The notes below the pieces were generated by a model. It was not told the origin of the DNA. It saw only the letters and a list, made by a program, of their open reading frames with translations, and searched no databases. A stretch of DNA of 64,000 bases from JAFTYO01 sp045644765 (GTDB lineage Bacteria; Pseudomonadota; Alphaproteobacteria; RF32; CAG-239), in contig JAZRHM010000033.1 of NCBI GenBank assembly GCA_045644765.1, forward strand, positions 8,536 to 72,535. Direction: 5' to 3'. Made by a program: the position numbers and the translations under genes. This document shows positions 7,782 through 15,392 of the stretch, piece after piece; within the stretch, counting starts at the first letter, position 1; every line of letters begins with the position of its first letter.

Positions 7782-8444
7782 ATGAGTGATATTGTTGATA
7801 CTTTAAGGAAAACCAGAAAAGGTGCAATGTTTATTATTGAAGCACCATCAGGAACCGGTAAAAGCACTATTGTTAAAGAGCTCTTAAAACAAGATTCAAA
7901 CTTAAAATTTTCTGTTTCGGTAACCACACGCAAACCACGTGAAGGCGAAAAAGATGGCGTAGATTATTACTATATTACTGATGAAAAATATGACGAGTTA
8001 TTAAAACAAGATGCTTTTTATGAATATGTAAATTCTCAATATGGTTCGCGCTATGGAACTTTACGTTCAGAAGTTGACAGCTTTATTAACATAGGACAAG
8101 ATGTTATTTTTGACATGGATTGGATTGGTGCAAGACAAATGCGCCAAAAAGCTCCTAATGATGTTGTGACCATTTATTTATTACCACCTTCCGTTAAAGA
8201 AGTTCGTCGTCGCTTGGAAGATAGAAAAACCGACTCCAAAGAAGTTATTGAAAAGCGTATGAATTTAGTTGCTGAAAAATTAAAACATTGGGATGAATTC
8301 GACTATGTAATTGTCAACGCAGATATTGAGGAAACCGTAAGAAAAGTACAGAGAGTTATATCAGGCGAAAGAATGAAAAGAGTTCGTCAAAGCGGATTAC
8401 CTGATTTTATCAATAGCTTATTAGAGGAAGCTAAAGAAAAATAA
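7782..8444 (+). CDS. gmk: Guanylate kinase
   Basis: This 220-residue enzyme phosphorylates GMP to GDP with ATP. The P-loop APSGTGKST is at residues 21-29, followed by 'SVTTRKPREGEKDGVDYYYI', the GMP-binding and lid region, 'SQYGSRYGTL', and 'DMDWIGARQM', the family's 'DIDWQGA' element. Length matches the family. It starts six bases after yicC and ends just before cysK, so it is in the same transcript. Confidence 0.97.
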   Translation: MSDIVDTLRKTRKGAMFIIEAPSGTGKSTIVKELLKQDSNLKFSVSVTTRKPREGEKDGVDYYYITDEKYDELLKQDAFYEYVNSQYGSRYGTLRSEVDSFINIGQDVIFDMDWIGARQMRQKAPNDVVTIYLLPPSVKEVRRRLEDRKTDSKEVIEKRMNLVAEKLKHWDEFDYVIVNADIEETVRKVQRVISGERMKRVRQSGLPDFINSLLEEAKEK

Positions 8445-8459
8445 TCTTTGGAGATTAAT

Positions 8460-9386
8460 ATGGAAAAAATATACGAATCCGTTACTGACCTTGTAGGTAA
8501 AACCCCTCTTGTTAAGTTAAAAAATTTAACTGAAAGATATAAACTCAAGGCTAATCTGCTAGCTAAATGTGAATTTTTTAATCCGACTTTTTCTATAAAA
8601 GACAGAGCAGCACTTAATATGCTTGAAAAGGTTCCGTTCACCAAAATCAATAAAGATACTGTTTTTGTTGAAGCAACATCAGGCAATATGGGCATTAGCC
8701 TTGCAGCAATATGTGCTGCAAAAGGCTATAAATTGGTTATCATAATGCCAGAAAATATGTCAGAAGAGCGTATAAAATTGATACGTAATTTTGGAGCAGA
8801 AGTTATATTAACTCCGGCAGAAGACGGAATGAAAGGGGCTATTCAAAAAGCACAAATATTGGCACAAAAAAACAAAAATGTAATTATGCTAAAGCAATTT
8901 GAGAATCCGGCAAATCCGGAAGCACATACTTTTTCAACTGCCGTTGAACTGTTGGAACAAACAGGTACAAACATTGATGCTCTTGTGTGCGGCGTTGGTA
9001 CATCTGGCACATTGACCGGTATCGCTAAAGCTCTGAAAAGTTGTTTGCCTGATTTATATATTGTAGCTGTTGAGCCTAAAGAAAGTCAGGTTTTAAAAGG
9101 AGAAAATTCAGCTCCACATAATATTGCCGGCATAGGTGCAAACTTCATTCCTCCATTCTTTGATAAATCGTTTGTTAATGAAATTATCCCAGTTACTTCT
9201 GATGATGCTATAAATATGGCAAAAGAAACTGCTAAAATCGAAGGATTAGCTGTTGGTATTTCTGCCGGAGCAGCTATTTCTGCTGCTATACAATTAAGCC
9301 AAAGGCCTAATATGAAAAATAAAAATATTGTGGTTATTTTGCCTGATGCAATTGAGAGATATTTATCTTTGAGTTATTTTAGTTAA
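8460..9386 (+). CDS. cysK: PLP-dependent cysteine synthase (O-acetylserine sulfhydrylase) family
   Basis: This 308-residue fold-type II PLP enzyme forms cysteine from O-acetylserine and sulfide, or a close variant reaction. The Schiff-base lysine is K47 in 'NPTFSIKDRA', and the phosphate loop is 'GVGTSGTLTG'. The substrate-binding loop, TSGNTG in most family members, reads TSGNMG (73-78) here. The C-terminal 'PSSGERYLS'-type loop reads PDAIERYLS, so the acyl-serine specificity may differ. ATG 8460 follows a GGAG motif and was preferred to an in-frame TTG upstream. The gene sits between gmk and lptG with no sulfur-assimilation neighbour. Confidence 0.87.
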   Translation: MEKIYESVTDLVGKTPLVKLKNLTERYKLKANLLAKCEFFNPTFSIKDRAALNMLEKVPFTKINKDTVFVEATSGNMGISLAAICAAKGYKLVIIMPENMSEERIKLIRNFGAEVILTPAEDGMKGAIQKAQILAQKNKNVIMLKQFENPANPEAHTFSTAVELLEQTGTNIDALVCGVGTSGTLTGIAKALKSCLPDLYIVAVEPKESQVLKGENSAPHNIAGIGANFIPPFFDKSFVNEIIPVTSDDAINMAKETAKIEGLAVGISAGAAISAAIQLSQRPNMKNKNIVVILPDAIERYLSLSYFS

Positions 9387-9412
9387 AACATAATCATTTT
9401 TGAAAGAAAATT

Positions 9413-10522
9413 ATGAAACCAAGCTCAATACTAGGACGTTATTTATCAAAACAAATTGTTGTTACCTTTTTATTGGTTCTTTTAACCATTATGGGTATTA
9501 TAATGATGTTTGATGCTATTGAAGCATTACGCCGCATTTCCGGTCGTGAAGATGTCGGCATGAGCTATGTTGTTGAATATGTAATTACTCGATTACCACA
9601 AACCATTGATAGAGTGTTACCATTTATAATGATGATTGCTTCTATGATAACCTTTTGGAAGGTAAGCAAAAGCAACGAATATGTAATTATACGTTCATCA
9701 GGTGTTTCGGTTTGGGGATTTTTAACCCCTGTTTTACTTACTGTTTTTGCAGTCGGCATAATCAATATTGCTCTTATAAATCCTATTTCATCAAAAATGT
9801 ATGAAATGCATGAGACTATAAAATATCGTTTCATAACAAGAAACCCTAATGCAATGCTTTTTTCCAGCAAAGGCTTGTGGATTAGAGAGGCAGTTTCTGA
9901 AGAAACAGTTTTAGTATTAAAAGCTAAATCGTTACATCAAGACGAAAATGAAATTTTATCTATGCAAGATGTAAGTATTTTAGAAATGGACAGGCAATCG
10001 CAAATATTACGAAGGATTGAGGCTCTACTCGGAGAACTTCAAAATAATAAATTAAAATTAAAAGGTGTAAAAATATTTGAGAGCGCTAAAAAAACTGAGT
10101 ATCTGCAACAGATTGAATATGAAACAGCAATAAATTTAGAAAGGATTAAAGAGAATTTCATAGACCCTGATGCTATTTCTGTGTGGGAATTACCTGAAAC
10201 TATAAAATTTTATGAAAGTTCCGGTTTTTCGGCAGATCGTCATAAAATGAGATATCTATCATTATTAATATCACCTTTTCTGCTTGTCGCCATGTGTTTG
10301 GTTGCTTCACTCTTTTCCTTGAAACCCAATATGCGTCAAGGAGGAGTTATGTTTTTGATTGTCACAGGTATCACGACAGGATTTGTAGTATATTTTGCCT
10401 CACAGCTTGTTTATGCTTTCGGAATAAACGGATATATTCCAATTTGGTTTGCGGCATGGGCCCCGACTCTTGTTGTATCATTACTTGGTATTAGTATTAT
10501 GTTACAAAAAGAAGAAGGCTAA
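9413..10522 (+). CDS. lptG: LPS export permease LptG (YjgP/YjgQ family)
   Basis: This 369-residue inner-membrane protein has three N-terminal and three C-terminal membrane segments around a periplasmic beta-jellyroll, the layout of LptF/LptG permeases. These permeases work with LptB to extract LPS and push it along the Lpt bridge. The start 'GRYLSKQIVVTFLLVLL' and 'NEYVIIRSSGVSVWGFL', the coupling-helix region, favour LptG. The usual partner lptF is not in the window, where alphaproteobacteria often keep the pair together. It is the last gene of the yicC-gmk-cysK run. Confidence 0.85.
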   Translation: MKPSSILGRYLSKQIVVTFLLVLLTIMGIIMMFDAIEALRRISGREDVGMSYVVEYVITRLPQTIDRVLPFIMMIASMITFWKVSKSNEYVIIRSSGVSVWGFLTPVLLTVFAVGIINIALINPISSKMYEMHETIKYRFITRNPNAMLFSSKGLWIREAVSEETVLVLKAKSLHQDENEILSMQDVSILEMDRQSQILRRIEALLGELQNNKLKLKGVKIFESAKKTEYLQQIEYETAINLERIKENFIDPDAISVWELPETIKFYESSGFSADRHKMRYLSLLISPFLLVAMCLVASLFSLKPNMRQGGVMFLIVTGITTGFVVYFASQLVYAFGINGYIPIWFAAWAPTLVVSLLGISIMLQKEEG

Positions 10523-10550
10523 ATTTATAAAAAACTTAGCCTTGTTTAGT
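10515..10550 (+). terminator. Possible terminator of the yicC-gmk-cysK-lptG unit
   Basis: AAGGCTAA (10515-10522) pairs with TTAGCCTT (10536-10543). The first arm includes the lptG stop codon. The T run after it is weak, so termination may be partial. Confidence 0.4.
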
Positions 10551-10571
10551 ACAGATATAAATAAAAAACAC

Positions 10572-11534
10572 TTACATATCAAACAAAGGTCGACCTTGCA
10601 TCATACGTGTCATCTGAGTTTCTATAGATGTTGCTAAATTGATTTTTCCGCTCTTAATGATACTTCTTACTTGGCATCCTTTGGTTGTATCCGGATTTGC
10701 AAATACAAATCTTAAAATTGGCATTTTCTGACCTCCTACACCCTTTAAATTTTGGTGCACAATTGCAAGCATACCTCGAGATAACAAGTCATATGCTAAA
10801 TCTTCACTCATATCTGAGGAAGATGCATATTTCACAATAGAATTAATAGCATCTGAAATATTATTAGCGTGAATTGTTGATAAGACCAAGTGACCGGAAG
10901 TAGCAGCTCTCAAACATTCACTTGCAGCATCGGGAGAACGTATCTCACCAACCAAAATGTAACGAGGCTTCGAACGTAATGCTGATTTTAGACTATCGCC
11001 CCAATTATTATTAATAGGTTGAGTTTGTTTACATAATCCAAAAGAACCGTTTAACGCTGTATATTCGCCATCTAAAGGCATCTCTGAAGGATCTTCAATA
11101 GTATATGCAAAACCACCTTCTTTCATTAGGAATTCTTTTAACAAAGATGAAATAGATGTAGTTTTACCTGAACCGGTTGATCCTGCCCACAAAATCAAAC
11201 CGGAAGAGCGACCTAATAATGATAAATAGTTGACAATTTCCTTACGATACCCAAGTTTATCAAAATCCGGTACAGTTTTAGGCATTTTACGTATACAATA
11301 TTGTATACCTGTAATAGTCATTGATCTTTCAACACGAAATAGCGTATTTTCATATGATATTGAATAGCTAGAATTTCCTTCATATGAAGATTCAACCAAG
11401 TGATAAAAAGCATCAAAATCTGTTGCCTCAAAAATTTGCAGACCATTCTCTGTTAAATCATCAGGTATATAAGCTATTTTTTCAGGAGTAATATAAATAT
11501 CGGAAAAAAATATATCATTAATTCGTGTCATCAT
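10572..11534 (-). CDS. T2SS/T4P/T4SS-family secretion ATPase, DotB/TraJ-like
   Basis: This 320-residue RecA-type ATPase has an N-terminal PAS-like domain (about 1-100) and a C-terminal motor domain. Walker A is GSTGSGKTT (118-126), the Asp box is 'IEDPSEMPLDG' (about 146-156), Walker B ends in 'LVGEIRSPDAA' with E197, and the His box is 'STIHANN' with H222. The Asp-box spelling and the 'RSKPRYILVGEIR' stretch resemble the DotB/TraJ hexamers of type IVB secretion and IncI conjugation more than PilT retraction motors. It stands alone, between lptG and trxA on the minus strand, with no pilin, secretin or Dot/Icm gene nearby. Confidence 0.8.
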   Translation of the reverse strand: MMTRINDIFFSDIYITPEKIAYIPDDLTENGLQIFEATDFDAFYHLVESSYEGNSSYSISYENTLFRVERSMTITGIQYCIRKMPKTVPDFDKLGYRKEIVNYLSLLGRSSGLILWAGSTGSGKTTSISSLLKEFLMKEGGFAYTIEDPSEMPLDGEYTALNGSFGLCKQTQPINNNWGDSLKSALRSKPRYILVGEIRSPDAASECLRAATSGHLVLSTIHANNISDAINSIVKYASSSDMSEDLAYDLLSRGMLAIVHQNLKGVGGQKMPILRFVFANPDTTKGCQVRSIIKSGKINLATSIETQMTRMMQGRPLFDM

Positions 11535-11597
11535 TAAATCTTTCTTCTGTTAATATTAATAATATGCAAGAATAACAAATTTTTAAAAAAATTCAAC

Positions 11598-11624
11598 AAA
11601 AAACCGGCAACAAACCGGTTTTTT
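11598..11624. terminator. Terminator downstream of trxA
   Basis: AAACCGG (11601-11607) pairs with CCGGTTT (11615-11621) around a 7-base loop, with A and T runs on the two sides. On the minus strand it closes the trxA transcript just past the stop codon. Confidence 0.8.
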
Positions 11625-11630
11625 AACAAA

Positions 11631-11945
11631 TTATCTGTAAGAATTTACCCATTCTATAATGGTATCTTGAGAATTAAACCCTACTTTCACATCAACTTGT
11701 TTTCCATCTTTAAACAAAAACATCGTTGGTATTGAACGAATAGCATAACTTGCTGCTGTATTTGGAGCTTCATCAACATTCATCTTACAAATTTTTAAGC
11801 TATCTCCAAATTGTTTACCAACCTCTTCCAATACAGGACCTAACTGACGGCAGGGGCCACACCATTCTGCCCAAAAATCAACCAACACCAGGCCTTTAGA
11901 ATTTAAAACTTCTGTTTCAAACTGATTATCAAGAATTGAGATCAT
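11631..11945 (-). CDS. trxA: Thioredoxin
   Basis: This 104-residue thioredoxin is the general cytoplasmic disulfide reductant. The active site is WCGPC (Cys29 and Cys32) in 'DFWAEWCGPCRQL', with the buried Asp and the cis-proline loop 'IRSIPTMFLF' about 45 residues later. It has no signal peptide. It lies downstream of addA, a neighbourhood seen in many alphaproteobacteria, but a 93-base gap and its own terminator suggest separate expression. Confidence 0.96.
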   Translation of the reverse strand: MISILDNQFETEVLNSKGLVLVDFWAEWCGPCRQLGPVLEEVGKQFGDSLKICKMNVDEAPNTAASYAIRSIPTMFLFKDGKQVDVKVGFNSQDTIIEWVNSYR

Positions 11946-12038
11946 TTTATTACCTTTCAGCTAAAATTAAAATTATCTTCTTATATAGTTATCTTATGTT
12001 GATATTAAAGTTATTTTTTCATCAAGACAACATTTAAT

Positions 12039-15000
12039 TTAAACAATTTGCATTAAGTTTGCCGTATTAGTCCAAAGTATGTAAGTTTCTATATCTTTAT
12101 CAGGATATATTTTTTTCATCAGCTGTTCATAAGCTTTTAATTGCTTTATATAAACTTTAGGAATCGAATTTAGATCCGTAGCGGCTGGTCTGTTTGTTTT
12201 AAAATCTACAATTGCAACTTTATTATCTGATATTACCAATCTATCAATTTGAGCAGATACCAAACGGCCGTCAATTTCTCCTGCAATCGGAACTTCAGCT
12301 CTTGATTCTTTACCAAAAATAAAAGAAAATTTTGGATGTGTAATAAGTTTTATTATTTCTTCTTCTATTTGTTTTAATGTGTATTTGCTAATATTATCAC
12401 CATGCTTTTTCAAATATATTTTGACAGCTTTTATTTTTTCATCAATTGAAACATCTGTGGGAAGAAATTGTAATAATGAGTGTATCAATAATCCTCGTTG
12501 ATAATAATGAGTGTTATCTGTTAACGGAGAGCTTACAGGCGTTTCGTCATCATCAGGTTTTGATGGTGTATAAGGCCTGTCCAGAGAGCCTTCCTCTTCT
12601 GCTCTTTCAAACAACCAATTTGGAGTTTGCAGGTCATCATAATTGATAATTTTTTCTTCTTTTTTTTCACACTCTAATTCTTGTTTGCATTCGTATAAAA
12701 GCTTTTTATCATCAGATAAAATTCCCAAATCTTGCAACATTTTCTCACATAAAGAATACCACGATCTTTCATCTGCCTCACCTTTAGATTTATAACCGGC
12801 AATATACAATCGGTCTTCAGCTCTGGTTAGAGCAACATAAAGTAATCTGCGATACTCATCAAAAGCAGCTGCATTTTTTTCATCATGTATTCTATCACAT
12901 ATCGAATCGTATTTTGATGCAGATAATGGGAAATATGCCAAACTATCATCAAATAAAATATCTTCTCCTCTTTTAACATTTGCGATGCGAATCGTATCAG
13001 GAATAATCACTATCGGAGCTTGCAATCCTTTAGACCCGTGCGCTGTCATAATACGTACCGAATCGGCTTTAGCCTGCTCCAACTCTCTCTTTATTTCTAC
13101 CTCACCTGAATTTATCCATTGTATAAAATTTTGCAAATTAGGAATATGCTCAATCTCAAAGCTCAAACTTAAATTAATAAATTCATCTATAGAATCTTCT
13201 GCTTCCGAACCTAAACGAGATATAAATTTTTTACGTCCCTGCATACTTGTTAACACATAATTGAATAATTCAAATGGTCGTAAATAGTCTGCTTTTTTTA
13301 TTAACTCATTTAATTGCAGAGATATTGCATCATATTTTGTATTTGCTCTTAATCGTTGCCATAATGAATGTTCTTTTCTATTGTAACACAACTCAAATAA
13401 ATCTTCATCTGTCAATCCAAACAATGGTGATTTTAATGTTTCAGCTAATTTTAAATCATCTTGAGGTAATAATAAAAACTGTGCCAAAGAAAGTAAATCT
13501 TGTACAGCTATTTGTTCTAATAGTTTAAGCTTATCCACACCGGAAACGTTTACACCTATATTTTTACACTCTCTGACAAATTCTTCCATAAAAGCATTAC
13601 GCCTTTGTACCAACACCATAAAATCACTATAACGAATCGGTCGATTTTGCGATTCTAAAACCTCTTTATTTTCAACCATCATTTTAATATTGGAAGCAAT
13701 TTTTGCTGCTAATTTAGAACTTGCTGATGATTTAATTTTACGTTCGACAGGGGGATACCAGATATCATCTTCACTTTTTTCATCACTGACAATTAATGGC
13801 CAAAGTATAACTTTTCCGCCTTCTCCAAGACGATATGGCAGATGAGATACACGTTGTCCATCTATAACAACCCCCGATTTAGCTTCCGGAATATTAAATA
13901 AATGATTTACACTTTCAAGCACTGCTTTTGTAGAACGGAATGAAACATCTAAATGTATCTTTTTCAAATTTTTATCTTTAGAGGAAAAATAGCGGTACAT
14001 ATTATCAAACTCTTCCGGATCAGCCCCTTGAAAACTATATATAGACTGTTTTCTATCTCCCACTGCAAAAATTGTACGATTTTCTTCTTTTTGCCCAAAT
14101 CCGTCAAAAAACTCATCAGTTAAAGATTTAATAATTAACCACTGATCCGGGGATGTATCCTGAGCCTCATCAATTAATATATGACTTATACCACCATCTA
14201 ATTTATACAATACCCAAGATGATATATTTTCATTTTCCATCAACCTTTTAGTTATAACCACTAAGTCTTCAAAGTCTAAACATGCGGTCTTGCGTTTATA
14301 TTCTGCATACCCTCTATTTAATATTTCGGCCACACTTATTATTGCTTTTGTAGAATTATATAACTCTATCTTTACAAGATGGTGCTCAAAATCTAATATC
14401 TCCTGTGCTAAGGCAGACATATTTTCAACAATCTCCGGCCAAATCTTTATAGCATCTTTACATGCTAAACGATCTCTTATTTTCGTACCGGTAATAAATA
14501 CTTTTTTATATACATCATAATCAAAACACTCTAAACATTTATACAAACTTTGAGCATTTTTTTTATCACTTTGTGAACTATTTATTAAAACATCTGCAAT
14601 TTTTTTAATTACATCTATTTTTATATTGACAGCAAAATTCTCAAAAGCTTTATCAATTGTGTGCTCACTGCTAACTCCTAGTTTTTTTTGCAAAGCCTGT
14701 ACAAAACCATTAAAATCTGCATATTTAGAAAGCAATGATGTTATTTTGTTTCGATTTTCCGTTATCTTTTTTAACAATTCTGTAAATTTAAACTCTTTTA
14801 TATTAGCTGTTAACCAAGCAACATTTTTACCGATAACACTTTTCGGTTCCTTTTGAGCATTTGATATCAGATTTTTACTTATATTGTTAAGAGCTTCTTT
14901 TGCCGATCTATCATCTATAATTGTAAAATAAGGTGCAATACCGGCTTCTATCGGAAATCTTTTTAATATCTCTTCACAAAAACTGTGCATTGTTTGAATT

Positions 15001-15392
15001 TTTATTCCACTTGGTTCATCAAGAACTTTGGCAAACAAAGTTCTCGCTTCTTTTATTAATGTATCCCCAGGATTAACAGCTGTTATTTTATAAATTTCTT
15101 CCCGCAAGTTATATTCTGGCATCACTGCCCACTCACCTAATTTTTTGGATATTCGCGTATTCATTTCAACAGCTGCTGCTTTTGTATATGTAAGACACAA
15201 AATTTTTGACGGACTAACACCGTTTAATAAAAGACGCAAAACTCTATCTGATAAAACTTTTGTTTTTCCGGTTCCTGCCGAGGCTTCAACCCATACAGAT
15301 TTTTCAGGATTAGCTGCCTCATTTTGTTGCTTTGTTGCCAATAAAACTAGAGCTTCTTTCTTGCCTAATATTTCTTCTGTTTTATTCATCAT
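12039..15392 (-). CDS. addA: AddA helicase-nuclease subunit (alphaproteobacterial type)
   Basis: This 1117-residue subunit of the AddAB double-strand-break resection enzyme feeds ends to RecA. It is a UvrD-like SF1 helicase with Walker A near residues 38-45 (ASAGTGKT), 'IQTMHSFCEEIL', 'LIDEAQDTSPDQW' in motif II, 'DRKQSIYSFQGA' in motif III and 'VRIMTAHGSKGLQAPIV' in motif V. A RecB-type nuclease domain is at the C-terminus ('AQIDRLVI...VAIVDFKTNR'). It overlaps addB by 11 bases, so translation is probably coupled. It is the last gene of aroK-rph-rdgB-addB-addA. Confidence 0.95.
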   Translation of the reverse strand: MMNKTEEILGKKEALVLLATKQQNEAANPEKSVWVEASAGTGKTKVLSDRVLRLLLNGVSPSKILCLTYTKAAAVEMNTRISKKLGEWAVMPEYNLREEIYKITAVNPGDTLIKEARTLFAKVLDEPSGIKIQTMHSFCEEILKRFPIEAGIAPYFTIIDDRSAKEALNNISKNLISNAQKEPKSVIGKNVAWLTANIKEFKFTELLKKITENRNKITSLLSKYADFNGFVQALQKKLGVSSEHTIDKAFENFAVNIKIDVIKKIADVLINSSQSDKKNAQSLYKCLECFDYDVYKKVFITGTKIRDRLACKDAIKIWPEIVENMSALAQEILDFEHHLVKIELYNSTKAIISVAEILNRGYAEYKRKTACLDFEDLVVITKRLMENENISSWVLYKLDGGISHILIDEAQDTSPDQWLIIKSLTDEFFDGFGQKEENRTIFAVGDRKQSIYSFQGADPEEFDNMYRYFSSKDKNLKKIHLDVSFRSTKAVLESVNHLFNIPEAKSGVVIDGQRVSHLPYRLGEGGKVILWPLIVSDEKSEDDIWYPPVERKIKSSASSKLAAKIASNIKMMVENKEVLESQNRPIRYSDFMVLVQRRNAFMEEFVRECKNIGVNVSGVDKLKLLEQIAVQDLLSLAQFLLLPQDDLKLAETLKSPLFGLTDEDLFELCYNRKEHSLWQRLRANTKYDAISLQLNELIKKADYLRPFELFNYVLTSMQGRKKFISRLGSEAEDSIDEFINLSLSFEIEHIPNLQNFIQWINSGEVEIKRELEQAKADSVRIMTAHGSKGLQAPIVIIPDTIRIANVKRGEDILFDDSLAYFPLSASKYDSICDRIHDEKNAAAFDEYRRLLYVALTRAEDRLYIAGYKSKGEADERSWYSLCEKMLQDLGILSDDKKLLYECKQELECEKKEEKIINYDDLQTPNWLFERAEEEGSLDRPYTPSKPDDDETPVSSPLTDNTHYYQRGLLIHSLLQFLPTDVSIDEKIKAVKIYLKKHGDNISKYTLKQIEEEIIKLITHPKFSFIFGKESRAEVPIAGEIDGRLVSAQIDRLVISDNKVAIVDFKTNRPAATDLNSIPKVYIKQLKAYEQLMKKIYPDKDIETYILWTNTANLMQIV

